From assembly GCA_021372495.1 (NCBI GenBank), contig JAJFUF010000011.1, forward strand, positions 62,001 to 126,000: DNA of 64,000 nucleotides, given 5' to 3'. This document shows positions 26,991-35,979 of this stretch, piece by piece (the first letter of the stretch is position 1; each line of letters begins with the position of its first letter). The DNA is from Lysobacteraceae bacterium. GTDB taxonomy: Bacteria; Pseudomonadota; Gammaproteobacteria; Xanthomonadales; Rhodanobacteraceae. The position numbers were made by a program, and so were the translations under genes. The notes under the pieces are model-generated. The model made no database searches, was not told the DNA's origin, and worked only from the letters and a program-made list of their open reading frames with translations.

Positions 26991-28784
26991 ATGAAGAGTC
27001 TATCCGCAGCCATTGTTGCCGCCGTCCTCCTCGCTCTGCTTTTCGACACATTCGCTCCGGCGCATTCGCAGCAGGTCAAGAGGCCGAATATCGTCATCAT
27101 CCTGGGCGATGACCTGGGATTCGCCGACATGAGCTCGTTCGGCGGCGAGATCAAGACGCCGAACCTGGATGAACTGGCCAAGGAGGGCGTGCGCTTCACC
27201 CAGTTCTACACGCACGCCAGTTGTTCGCCCACGCGCTCCATGCTCCTGACCGGCGTGGATACGCATCTCAATGGTTTGGGCAACATGGATGAGTGGGCGG
27301 CGCCCAACCAATGGGACGTGGACGGCTACGAGGGCCACCTCAGGCGCAATTTGACCACGCTGCCGCAACTGCTCCGGGACGCCGGCTACCACACCTACAT
27401 GGCTGGCAAATGGCACATGGGCAAAGCCCCCGACCTGATCCCGGCCGCGCGCGGTTTTGAACGCGACTTCTCGTTGCTGGACGGCGCAGGGAGCTATTGG
27501 GACATGTGGAATTTCACGGCCATCAGTCCGAAGTCCACGTTCACCGAGGATGGCCGTTACCTGATCAGGCTGCCCAAGGATTACTACGCCACGAAGACCT
27601 ACACCGACAAGATCATCAGCGACATCGAAGCGGATCGGAAGGACGGCAAACCGTTCTTTGTCTACCTTTCCGAACAGGCGCCGCATGATCCCTATCATCT
27701 GCCGCGCGACTGGCGCAACCGGCATGTAGGCGAATACGACAAGGGCTGGGACGTGGTTCGTAACGAACGGCTCCAGCGGCAAATCAAAATGGGCATCACC
27801 GCGCCGGGCACGGATCTCGCCGAGCGCATGTGGTTTGTGCCCGACGCCAGCCTGCTCGCCCCCGCCACGCGCGCCATCATGGGCAAGAAAATGGAACTTT
27901 ACGCCGGCATGGTCGAGAACATGGATTACCACGTCGGCCGGCTGATGGATTATCTCAAGACAATCGGTGAATACGACAACACCATCTTCATCGTGTTCGG
28001 CGACAACGGCGCGGAAGGGGCCGATCTGTTCAAGATGATCGCGGGCACGCCCGGCACGCGCGACTTTTTGTTTGCCTCGATGGTCTGGTCGGAAACCAAC
28101 CCGAATGCCTGGGGCGATCCGCATTCCTACGTCGGTTACGGCCCGGCCTGGGCGCAGGTTTCGATGACCCCGTTCAGCCAGTACAAAGGCAATTTGGCCG
28201 AAGGCGGCATCCGCAACGCCCTGATCGTCAGCGGCCCGATCGACAGGCAGGCGGCGGGCAGCATCAATCACCAGGCCGTGCTGCACGTGGCGGACATCAT
28301 GCCAACATTGCTGGAAGTGGCGGGTGCCAAGCGTCCCCAAACCTACCAGGGCCAGGAACAGCCGCCGCTGATTGGCGAGTCCTGGGTCAAAATGCTGGAG
28401 GGCAAGGAGGCGTCACCCCGCACGGACAAGGATTATCTTGCCTGGGAGATTTTCGGCAATTGCGCGGTGCGGCAGGGCGATTGGAAGTTGGTCTGGCAAT
28501 ACAAGCCCTACGGCACGGGGGAATGGCAGTTGTTCAACCTCGCTGAGGACCTGGGGGAACGCCACGACCTGGCCGCCGAGCGACCGGAAAAAGTCAAGGA
28601 GCTAGTGGCCTTGTGGGACGACTACGTCAAGGCCAATCACGTGATCCTGCCCAGCCGCGTGCTGTGGGAAGGCATGGAGCAAAAATTGCCGCAACGGTAT
28701 CCGGTGGAGCCCGGCTTCCCGCCGCTGATCTACAAGAGCCAATTCGTACCACCCAAGGACATGCTTGCCAACCCGAAGCCTTGA
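26991..28784 (+). CDS. periplasmic arylsulfatase (AtsA-like)
   Basis: A 597-residue type I sulfatase with a signal peptide (residues 1 to about 27, ending PAHSQ). It hydrolyses sulfate esters. The metal-binding Asp40-Asp41 lie in ILGDDLGFADM. The modification motif CSPTR starts at Cys78 and is followed by SMLLTG, the arrangement of Pseudomonas aeruginosa AtsA; Cys78 would be converted to formylglycine. The signatures YMAGKWHMG and VFGDNGAEG are also present. No sulfatase-maturating enzyme is seen nearby. Codon use is less GC-biased than that of neighbours (for example CAAATCAAAATG and AAAAATTG), hinting at a separate origin. GAGGAAGAG stands before the ATG. Confidence 0.92.
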   Translation: MKSLSAAIVAAVLLALLFDTFAPAHSQQVKRPNIVIILGDDLGFADMSSFGGEIKTPNLDELAKEGVRFTQFYTHASCSPTRSMLLTGVDTHLNGLGNMDEWAAPNQWDVDGYEGHLRRNLTTLPQLLRDAGYHTYMAGKWHMGKAPDLIPAARGFERDFSLLDGAGSYWDMWNFTAISPKSTFTEDGRYLIRLPKDYYATKTYTDKIISDIEADRKDGKPFFVYLSEQAPHDPYHLPRDWRNRHVGEYDKGWDVVRNERLQRQIKMGITAPGTDLAERMWFVPDASLLAPATRAIMGKKMELYAGMVENMDYHVGRLMDYLKTIGEYDNTIFIVFGDNGAEGADLFKMIAGTPGTRDFLFASMVWSETNPNAWGDPHSYVGYGPAWAQVSMTPFSQYKGNLAEGGIRNALIVSGPIDRQAAGSINHQAVLHVADIMPTLLEVAGAKRPQTYQGQEQPPLIGESWVKMLEGKEASPRTDKDYLAWEIFGNCAVRQGDWKLVWQYKPYGTGEWQLFNLAEDLGERHDLAAERPEKVKELVALWDDYVKANHVILPSRVLWEGMEQKLPQRYPVEPGFPPLIYKSQFVPPKDMLANPKP

Positions 28785-28861
28785 ACGCTTCCGATCCGAA
28801 AGATCGATGAGAGAAATCCGCTCAAGAATCGAGCGCGGCGATGAAACGCAACGGAGGACGT

Positions 28862-29839
28862 ATGAAACGGGTTAGCTTGTTGCAGCTTTTCTTCGCCGCA
28901 CTGCTCGGCTCCGGCGCGTTGGCCCCTCCGATGGTCCTGGCTCAGGTCCCGGCGCGCTTCTACTGGAAGACCCTGTCCGGCGCGAACGCGGTTCCGCTCA
29001 TCTTCAACTCGATCAGCGGGAACACGAACCCGTTCGATCCGGCGCACATCCCGATGGGTGATGCGAATTTCGACGGTACGCTGGCCATCGCCGGCTACGC
29101 GCGCACCTTCACCATGTTCGACCGCTCTGCCATGGCGGCGGTGCTTGTGCCGATGGGGCGGCTGTCCGGCGACGTCAACGTGGCCGGCAGAACAGCCAGC
29201 CAATCGGCCAAGGGCTTCGGCGATCCGATGGCCGAATTCGACCTCAACATTATCGGGCCCCCGGCACAGAAAACGCTCGCCGATGCCCTGCGCTACGAGC
29301 CGGGATTCTCGGTCGACCTGCTCGTCGACCTGGCGGTGCCGATCGGCGAATACGACAGCGAGAAGACCCTGAACATCGGGCAGAACCGGGTATATGGGCG
29401 CCTGGGAATGCCGGTCGTCTGGCAGCTTGGCCCGTGGGTACCCGGCCGGCGCACCACGCTGGAGTTCCTGCCGGCGGTGTGGCTATTCGGGGACAACACC
29501 GACTATGTAGGAAAGACCCTGAAGACCGATCCGTTGTTCCAGCTGGATGCGCACCTGACCCACGACTTCGGCGAGCACTTCTGGGGCGCGCTCGACGCCT
29601 CCTGGTACAGCGGCGGCAAATCGACCATCAATGGCGTCCCCGGAAAGAAGCTCAACAACCTCGGCGTCGGATTCACGCTCGGATACCAGGTCAACGACAA
29701 CTTGAATCTGACCTTCGGCTACAAATCGACGGTGAACGACAGCGCGCCTGACGACCTGCGCATGGACGGCTTCATGATTTCGCTCGTGTACGGATGGCAT
29801 CCGATCATCGAGGGTGCAAAACGGCTCGAGGGCGAATAG
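28862..29839 (+). CDS. outer-membrane transporter, MetA-pathway/phenol-degradation type
   Basis: A 325-residue barrel-type protein with a signal peptide (residues 1 to about 28, ending MVLAQ). Long stretches alternate in the manner of beta strands, for example FSVDLLVDLAVPIGEYD, TTLEFLPAVWLFGDN, HLTHDFGEHFWGALDASWYSG and NLNLTFGYKSTVNDS, which are the core of the PF13557-like 'transporter, MetA pathway of phenol degradation' family. A substrate is not known. The ATG at 28862 is preferred because GGAGG lies just upstream. It follows the arylsulfatase by 77 bp, and this pairing suggests uptake or export linked to the sulfated compound. Confidence 0.75.
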   Translation: MKRVSLLQLFFAALLGSGALAPPMVLAQVPARFYWKTLSGANAVPLIFNSISGNTNPFDPAHIPMGDANFDGTLAIAGYARTFTMFDRSAMAAVLVPMGRLSGDVNVAGRTASQSAKGFGDPMAEFDLNIIGPPAQKTLADALRYEPGFSVDLLVDLAVPIGEYDSEKTLNIGQNRVYGRLGMPVVWQLGPWVPGRRTTLEFLPAVWLFGDNTDYVGKTLKTDPLFQLDAHLTHDFGEHFWGALDASWYSGGKSTINGVPGKKLNNLGVGFTLGYQVNDNLNLTFGYKSTVNDSAPDDLRMDGFMISLVYGWHPIIEGAKRLEGE

Positions 29840-30464
29840 GAGTGACGTAGAGATTCACGATAGCCACGTTGACGTTCGAGCATGTCGTCGCCGACCGACG
29901 TGACCCGGGTGTAGCTGCCTTCGGTCAACTGCTTGACAACTTCCTCGCGCACGAGAGCCGACGATCTTTCCTTGATCCGTTGCGAGTCGCTCGCGCTGAT
30001 CCGCATCGTCGCAGCCTTGGGTCCACCCATTGGGTTCGGGTGTCCGAGGCTCTGCCGCGGCGACGCATGCGTACGTGGACGCGCAGGCAAGCCACCTGAC
30101 AATCGACAGCGTCTGCTTGGTGCTCCTCCGGTCCTCCGGGGCGACGAACTGAAATCCGCCCGGTGCCCGCTGACGTGAGCTCCTGCACGGGTGCGCTCGA
30201 GCAGACGCGGATCTGCGGAAGGCGTCGTTCCTCGCTCCGGCGCGCGATGACGCGACGCTGGCGTGCGGTGGCACGCGACGACAGGTGGTGCCAAGGTCCA
30301 ATAGCGCAACCCTGCAGCGTCCCCGATCATGGGCATCGTTCAATGCGTCAGCGCGTAGGTATTGCGGCAAGCGATCTGAGGCTTTGACCTGGCAGGTCGC
30401 GCCGGTGCAGTCGACCGGCGCCGATCCGACGTCTTTCGTTTCACTCCGGTTGCGAGGACTGCCC
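29840..30464. other. 625-bp gap with no convincing gene
   Basis: No conserved coding frame is visible. On the minus strand about 29.85-30.05 kb, a frame containing MRISASDSQRIKER and VKQLTEGSYTRVTSVGDDM reads like a protein but lacks a start context and any family I recognise, so it is at most a relic. A GGTGCCAAGGTCCAATA at about 30286-30302 weakly resembles the GGTCCA motif of this block and lies some 165 bp before the next gene. Confidence 0.4.
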
Positions 30465-31223
30465 ATGACACGCACGAATCCTCGAGTTCTATTCGCCGCC
30501 GCGACGCTTTTCGCCGCATGCATCCCGTGTGCAGTGTCTGCACCGCCGGCCAATGTCGATGCCAATGCCGACGAGATTCTGCGCTCGATGACGAATTACA
30601 TGGCCGGACTCAAGCAGTTCAGCGTGCAGACGGAAAACACGATCGAGAGGGTGACGACCGAAGGGCAGACCATCCAGTTCGTGTCACCCGGGAAGGTCAC
30701 GGTGTCGCGACCCGACAAGCTGTTGGCCGAACGGCGCGATAACGTCGCAGACCAGATCTTCTATTACGACGGCAAGTCGTTGACGCTCTACAACCCGGGC
30801 ACGGGTTACTACGCGACCGCGAGCGTCCCCGGAACGATCGATGCGATGCTCGATTTTGCGCAGGAGAAGCTGGATGTGACGGCTCCTGCCGGCGACCTCA
30901 TCGACTCCCGTTCCTACGACCTGCTCATGCAGGACGTCAAGTCGGGCATCTACGTCGGACTGGAGACCGTCGCAGGACAGCGGTGCCATCACCTCGCATA
31001 CCGCGCCGGCGATGTCGACTGGCAGGTATGGGTCCACGATGGCGAGCGACCCTACCCGTGCCGCTACGTGATCACCTCGAAGGACATGGCCGGGGAACCG
31101 CAGTTCGCCGTGGAGATCACGAAGTTCGACCCTGCGCCCAGGATCGACAAGGCCATGTTCCACTTCGTCCCGCCGGCCAATGCGATAGCGGTCGAATTCC
31201 AGCCAACCAGTCAAGCGCGCTAA
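30465..31223 (+). CDS. DUF2092 periplasmic protein
   Basis: A 252-residue exported protein with a signal peptide (residues 1 to about 26, ending AVSAPP). The mature part reads ADEILRSMTNYMAGLKQFSV, then VSPGKVTVSRPDKLLAERR, FYYDGKSLTLYNPGTGYYAT and QVWVHDGERPYPCRYVIT. This is the DUF2092 family, related to the LolA-type lipoprotein-carrier fold. It may bind a hydrophobic ligand in the periplasm. The ATG at 30465 has GAGGA upstream; the frame is open further back without family similarity. It is followed 18 bp later by a small gene, probably in one transcript. Confidence 0.82.
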   Translation: MTRTNPRVLFAAATLFAACIPCAVSAPPANVDANADEILRSMTNYMAGLKQFSVQTENTIERVTTEGQTIQFVSPGKVTVSRPDKLLAERRDNVADQIFYYDGKSLTLYNPGTGYYATASVPGTIDAMLDFAQEKLDVTAPAGDLIDSRSYDLLMQDVKSGIYVGLETVAGQRCHHLAYRAGDVDWQVWVHDGERPYPCRYVITSKDMAGEPQFAVEITKFDPAPRIDKAMFHFVPPANAIAVEFQPTSQAR

Positions 31224-31241
31224 CGTCGTGAGGAGCTGGCC

Positions 31242-31622
31242 ATGAAGATTTCCGCCACCGCTTTAGTCGTTGGGTCGGCCATTGCACTGGCTGCGATGGA
31301 CATGGTTTCGTCCGTGCATATCGGCATCATCAGCAGCGCGCATGCCGTCGTCGGCAGACCATTGACGCCAGTGAGCTACGCAGGTGTCGCACGACGCACC
31401 ACACGGCGCGCGGTTGCGGCCACGAGCACGCATACCACCACGGTGATCGTGTCGACACCGCCGTCGACTACCGTGGTTGCCGTCGGCACGGTTGTTTACG
31501 TACTGCCGAAGGACTGCGCGCGAACCAAGATCGGCGGCGACAGCTATTACCATTGTGGTGCCACCTATTATCACGCCACATATCAAGGCAATGATCTGGT
31601 GTACGTCGTAGTGCAGCCGTAG
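31242..31622 (+). CDS. small exported Thr/Val-rich protein, unknown function
   Basis: A 126-residue protein with a signal peptide (residues 1 to about 35, ending SSAHA). The middle is rich in Thr, Ser and Val, then VGTVVYVLPKDC and SYYHCGATYYHATYQGN followed by a hydrophobic LVYVVVQP end. The YYHCGxxYY pattern resembles small envelope proteins found beside DUF2092 genes; I know no function. GAGGAG stands upstream of the ATG. Two Cys could form a disulfide in the periplasm. Confidence 0.6.
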   Translation: MKISATALVVGSAIALAAMDMVSSVHIGIISSAHAVVGRPLTPVSYAGVARRTTRRAVAATSTHTTTVIVSTPPSTTVVAVGTVVYVLPKDCARTKIGGDSYYHCGATYYHATYQGNDLVYVVVQP

Positions 31623-31939
31623 CGCGAGATAGGGGTCGAAGGAAGCGCGTCGAAACGCCTGATTTCCACACGCCACGCCCTTGTGGCTATCTGACGCGCC
31701 GTGCACGCGCAGATGCTTCGATTTGTCGATTTTGCTTCGGACCTGATACACCTGTCTCGAGCAGACGCGCCATGTTGCGACTTCCTCCAGCGACGCGTCT
31801 GCCTGGCGATCCGGTGAAGGCTACCGGATCCCGCATCCGATCCGCCCCGGGTCCGACGGCTCTTCTTCCAAGGAAACCGGGTCCTGAATCGGCAGCCATT
31901 CCGCGTCTCCGCAGCCTCGCCAGATGGCTGCGGGAGCTG

Positions 31940-34216
31940 ATGGCCTCGCCGAATCCATCGCCCGCTGCCCGCTCCGCTTCTCGATGCGGAAGAACTCGCT
32001 CGAGAACTCGGGTGCTCGAGATTCTTGTCATCGCGTTCTTCGTCGTGGGGGTTGCCGTCGAACGCGATTCATGGGCAGCGGATTGCATTGGTCTCGTGCT
32101 CGGTGGCGGCGGCGCACGTGGCGCCGCGCATATCGGTGTGCTCAAGGTGCTCGAACGCGAACATATTCCGATCTGCAAGATCGCCGGCACCAGCATGGGC
32201 GCGATCATCGGCGGCATGTACGCGTCGGGCTACAGTCCGGAGGACATCGAACGGATACTCGGCGAGATCGACTGGAAAGACGTGCTCGGCGACGATCCGC
32301 CGCGCGAGAAACTCAGCATGCGGCGCAAGAACCAGGATCTGGAATTCCTGCTCGGCTACGAGATCGGCTACCGCAACGGTCGTATCACGGCGCCGCAGGG
32401 ATTGATCCAGGGCCAGAAACTGCTGGTGCTGTTGCGCGAAATCCTGGCGTCGACCTGGAAGATCGACAACTTCGACGATCTGCCGATACCGTTCCGTGCG
32501 GTCGCGGCGGACCTCGTGAGCGGACAACCGGTCGTCTGGAGCCAGGGCGATCTCGTGCTGGCGATACGTTCGAGCATGTCCGTGCCCGGCGCGTTCGCGC
32601 CGCTTACGGTGGACGACTACCTGCTGGTCGACGGCGGCATCTACGACAACGATCCTGTCGACGTCGCGCGCGCGATGGGTGCCAACCGCCTGATCGTCGT
32701 GGATGTCGGCACCCCGATCATGAAGCGCGAGGACTTGACGACGCCAGTGGCGATACTCAACCAGGTCGTCTCCACGCTCTCGCAGGACCGCATCAATCGC
32801 GAGCTCGCTTCGCTCGGGCCGCGCGATGTGCTGATCAGTCCGGAGCTCGGCGACTTCAGCGCGGCCGCGTTCGACAAGGCCGCCACTGTGATTCCGATCG
32901 GCGAGCGCGCAGCCGAAAAGGTGCTCGACCGCCTGCAGCCCTTCAAGGCCGACGCACGTACTTACGCCGAGTTCACCGCGCGCCATCGGCTGATCGCCTT
33001 TACGCCGCCGGTGGTCCGGTTCGTGAAGGTCGATTCCGCCAATGCCGGAGCGGTGCGACTCCTCGAGCGCGAGATGCGGGTTCTTGTCGGCAAGCCGCTG
33101 GACGCCACGCAAGTCGATCGCCTGATCGAGGCTGCATACGGCTCGGGCCGTTACCAGACCATCCGCTACCGGGTCGTGGATCGCGACGGCGAGGCGGGGC
33201 TGGAGATTACTGCCGTCGACAAACCCTGGGGGCCGAACGTCGCGGAGTTCGGATTCCAGCTGAGCAGCGATTTCAGCGGCAACAACGACTACCAGATCAA
33301 GACCGACGTGACGTTCCAGAATGTCAACGATGCGGGCGGCGAATTGCGCAATCGCTTGCGCCTGGGCGGAGTGAGCGGAATCGAATCGGAGTTCTACCAG
33401 CCATTCGGTCTCGGCGCGCGCTTCTTCGCGACCAGCCAGGTCGGCTACGCGGCGGAGAATATCCCGCGGTTCGACGGCACCGAGCAAATTGCCGATTATC
33501 GTCTGCGCCGGGCCGGGTTGAGAGTCGGAATCGGAATGTATCTGTCGAACAATCTCGCCGTGGCCGTCGGGCTGAAATATGGTCATGACTGGCTGGGCCG
33601 CCATATCGGCGCCACGGATGCGATTGCGGACTCCGATGCGGCGTTCGGCGCGGCTTCGGCCAAGGTCGAGTACGACACGCTGGACGACGCGATTTTCCCC
33701 GCGCATGGCATGCGCCTGGATTTCAATGCCGATTACTATCGCGATCAGCTCGGCAGCAGCGCGAACGCGGACTCCTACAAGATGGTGTGGGATGGCGTGC
33801 TCAGCGGCGGCGAAAACCACTTCCTGTTGGGCACGCGCCTGGCCAGTTCAACCAACTCGAGCGTCGTCGAGGTCAACGACGCGCTCGGCGGATTCTTGAA
33901 CCTGTCGGGCTATCCGGAGCGCGGCATCGTCGCGCCGAATGTCGCATTCGGACGCGTCGTGTACTACCGCCAGCTCGGCGATCCGCAGGCATTGTTCACG
34001 GTGCCGGTGTACTTCGGTGCCAGCGTCGAAGGCGGCCACGTCTGGGGCCAGCAGCAGGCGACCAATCTGAATCTCGACGCGGTCGTGTACGCGGGCAGCA
34101 TCTTTGCCGGGGTCAAGACGCCGTTCGGCCCGCTGTTCCTCGGCTATGGTCAGACGAGCAACGGGCATTCGTCGGTGTATCTGACCTTCGGCACGCTGAT
34201 CCGGCCGCGATTCTGA
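31940..34216 (+). CDS. PlpD-type patatin phospholipase with POTRA and beta-barrel (type Vd secretion)
   Basis: About 758 residues. After a signal-like segment (about 25-47) comes a patatin lipase domain (about 50-310) with the oxyanion loop GGGGARGAAHIG, the nucleophile Ser85 in GTSMG and the catalytic Asp231 in DGG. A POTRA-like region (about 360-440) and a 16-strand-type barrel ending in Phe follow. This order matches PlpD of Pseudomonas aeruginosa, which exports its own lipase domain across the outer membrane. The start is uncertain: the ATG at 31940 has GGGAG upstream, and a GTG at 32012 would leave a shorter signal peptide. The 317 bp upstream holds only a weak promoter-like TTGTCG/GATACA pair. 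Confidence 0.85.
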   Translation: MASPNPSPAARSASRCGRTRSRTRVLEILVIAFFVVGVAVERDSWAADCIGLVLGGGGARGAAHIGVLKVLEREHIPICKIAGTSMGAIIGGMYASGYSPEDIERILGEIDWKDVLGDDPPREKLSMRRKNQDLEFLLGYEIGYRNGRITAPQGLIQGQKLLVLLREILASTWKIDNFDDLPIPFRAVAADLVSGQPVVWSQGDLVLAIRSSMSVPGAFAPLTVDDYLLVDGGIYDNDPVDVARAMGANRLIVVDVGTPIMKREDLTTPVAILNQVVSTLSQDRINRELASLGPRDVLISPELGDFSAAAFDKAATVIPIGERAAEKVLDRLQPFKADARTYAEFTARHRLIAFTPPVVRFVKVDSANAGAVRLLEREMRVLVGKPLDATQVDRLIEAAYGSGRYQTIRYRVVDRDGEAGLEITAVDKPWGPNVAEFGFQLSSDFSGNNDYQIKTDVTFQNVNDAGGELRNRLRLGGVSGIESEFYQPFGLGARFFATSQVGYAAENIPRFDGTEQIADYRLRRAGLRVGIGMYLSNNLAVAVGLKYGHDWLGRHIGATDAIADSDAAFGAASAKVEYDTLDDAIFPAHGMRLDFNADYYRDQLGSSANADSYKMVWDGVLSGGENHFLLGTRLASSTNSSVVEVNDALGGFLNLSGYPERGIVAPNVAFGRVVYYRQLGDPQALFTVPVYFGASVEGGHVWGQQQATNLNLDAVVYAGSIFAGVKTPFGPLFLGYGQTSNGHSSVYLTFGTLIRPRF

Positions 34217-34305
34217 TTTCGTGCGTTGCGCCCACCTTGCGGCGGCAACCCGTGTCCGCGGGCATTCGGTCGCCGGGCATTTCCCGAGCCTTCAGGCCGG
34301 CGCCG

Positions 34306-35388
34306 CTACTGCGCCGGGATCGTGATCAGTGGGATGTTTTCGCTGCCGCCGGTTTCGGCCAGCGTGAAGCAGAAGACGATGGATGACATTGCGCGCTTCG
34401 TCCGCAGGTCGTCATCGTCGATCCAGAACCAGTGCTCGCGATACCTGACCGCGGCATAGGCCCTGGCCGGCTTCTGCGTGCCGCTGTGAATGCGCATCGC
34501 GTCAAGCTGGCCTTCGTTCCCTGGGCTCTGGATTGCCGGTGTAGCGCTGTGGTCCTTCAGGTGTGCTTCCGGTATCTCCACATAGCTTGCGAAGGCGTTC
34601 AGGATCTGCAGCATGGAACGGCTGGCGACTGCCAGTACGCCCGGCGACCCGCGCACGGGCGAATAGCTGAGCACGTATTTCGCCTGGTCTGGGAGGTTGA
34701 GCAGCTGGCGGATTTCAGCTTGCTTCTGGATTATGTCGGCGGGGACGTTGTCGCGCCTGAACAGGAGTACGGCCGTTTGGCCCTTGCCTTTTTCTCCCTC
34801 GACGCGCATGCCAACGGCGCCTGCAGCCTGCACCTCACGCAGCAACTCCAGCACGCGCAGGAACTCGGGGTCTGCTTCCCTCACCACGCCCGCCGCGGCC
34901 GACCGGTTGCGCACGCCGTTAAGCGACTCGACCGTCAGGGCCAGGATGAAATCCGCCGGGTAGCCGGATTGCAGCAGGGCAAAGATGTTCTTCGGATCGA
35001 TCGGCGTAAGAAGACCGCGCATGAACTTCTCGCCGGTCAAGGGCGAATAGGTGATGGTGGGACGATCGGTATAGATCGCCAGCCCGTTTGCCGACAGATA
35101 GTTGCCCTGGACTGCCCGGTCCGAAGAAGCGACGCCGGTGATGTTGACGCCGGCCTGCAAGGAATATCCGGCGACGATCGAGGATACGTCGACGAACACC
35201 GGCAGATCCATGTAGCGCAGCTTGACGATATTCAGCAGCGTCTGTTCCTTCCACGACTCGGCGATGGCGGTGCTGTAGTCGAAACGATCCGCCACGACGG
35301 AACCCGGTCCCAGGTGCGCGCAACCAGCCACGGCGAGCGTGCCGAGCAGCGCTGCGGCGAAAACCCTCTGATTCCGGTTCGCATGCAT
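34306..35388 (-). CDS. outer-membrane lipoprotein of unknown function
   Basis: A 360-residue protein with a lipoprotein signal (residues 5 to about 24, lipobox LAVAGC before HLGPG), so Cys would be lipidated. The mature part begins DRFDYSTAIAESWKEQTLLN, then IVKLRYMDLPVFVDVSSIV, a conserved opening seen in proteobacterial lipoproteins without a known function. A later part contains ALLQSGYPADFILALTVESL. The start at 35388 gives the signal peptide; longer starts exist. It is convergent with the patatin gene. A motif copy at 35543-35563 stands 155 bp upstream. Confidence 0.66.
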   Translation of the reverse strand: MHANRNQRVFAAALLGTLAVAGCAHLGPGSVVADRFDYSTAIAESWKEQTLLNIVKLRYMDLPVFVDVSSIVAGYSLQAGVNITGVASSDRAVQGNYLSANGLAIYTDRPTITYSPLTGEKFMRGLLTPIDPKNIFALLQSGYPADFILALTVESLNGVRNRSAAAGVVREADPEFLRVLELLREVQAAGAVGMRVEGEKGKGQTAVLLFRRDNVPADIIQKQAEIRQLLNLPDQAKYVLSYSPVRGSPGVLAVASRSMLQILNAFASYVEIPEAHLKDHSATPAIQSPGNEGQLDAMRIHSGTQKPARAYAAVRYREHWFWIDDDDLRTKRAMSSIVFCFTLAETGGSENIPLITIPAQ

Positions 35389-35542
35389 CGTGTATTGCTT
35401 TTTTTCCACGCTGCTCGACTTCCGATCCATGCGAGCGGGGCCACGAACTGGATGATCTGCCTGTGTTCGGTGCTGGCGTGCGCTAGGACGCATAGTGGTG
35501 CACAAATCCGTGCACCGAGGGTAGCGATTGAGAGAGTCGGGC

Positions 35543-35563
35543 GGAATTGGACCAAGTGCCCAT
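35543..35563. repeat. GGTCCA-type motif, copy 3
   Basis: Read on the minus strand, ATGGGCACTTGGTCCAATTCC matches the motif at 22390-22410 at about 18 of 21 positions, in the same orientation relative to the downstream gene. Confidence 0.45.
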
Positions 35564-35635
35564 GTGTCACAGGGCGCGGATTCAACAACGAGGTGCAGCA
35601 CTGACCCGCTGGAGCGGCCCAGGCGCAGTAGCCTG

Positions 35636-35715
35636 CGCAGCTTCACCGCCAAGTGGAATCGCACATGGGCTACACGCGCCTGGGCGAGCACGAACGCTGC
35701 CTGATTCAGCGCCGT
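35636..35715 (+). mobile_element. remnant of an IS30-family element (transposase N-terminus)
   Basis: An ATG at 35665 begins MGYTRLGEHERC, the characteristic start of IS30-family transposases (MGYTxLxxxERxxI). The frame runs only about 17 residues before switching into the next fragment. No terminal inverted repeat or full transposase is left. The fragment marks the right edge of the accessory block and adjoins a truncated chromosomal gene, so it records a past insertion and deletion. Confidence 0.6.
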
Positions 35716-35935
35716 ACTTCATCGAGGCCGGGCGCGCGGCGCTGGCGCTGATCGAGGCGATGACCCGCATCGCCGATCGGGGCGACGCGGTGCCCGACGA
35801 GGTCTGGAACGAGGCCCGGCGTCGCTACGACGACAAGGCGCTGGCCGGGCCGACGCCCGCGATCGCCATGATCAACGTGGGGAACCGCCTCGATGCCGCC
35901 ATCCGCCGGCCGGCGGGAGCGTGGAAGGGCCGATG
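35712..35935 (+). pseudogene. C-terminal fragment of a carboxymuconolactone-decarboxylase-like protein
   Basis: The frame reads FIEAGRAALALIEAM, VPDEVWNEARRRYDDKALA and AIAMINVGNRLDAAIR, which is the C-terminal half of AhpD/carboxymuconolactone-decarboxylase-like proteins (VPDEVWxEAxxxFxxKALAxL, then AIATINxWNRL). The N-terminal half with the CxxC site is missing. The fragment starts exactly where the IS30-like sequence stops, so it was truncated by that element. It is not expected to be functional. Confidence 0.62.
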
Positions 35936-35979
35936 CGGTTGGCACGGCCGGCCCGTGCCGCGGGCCGGCCGCTTCCGGC

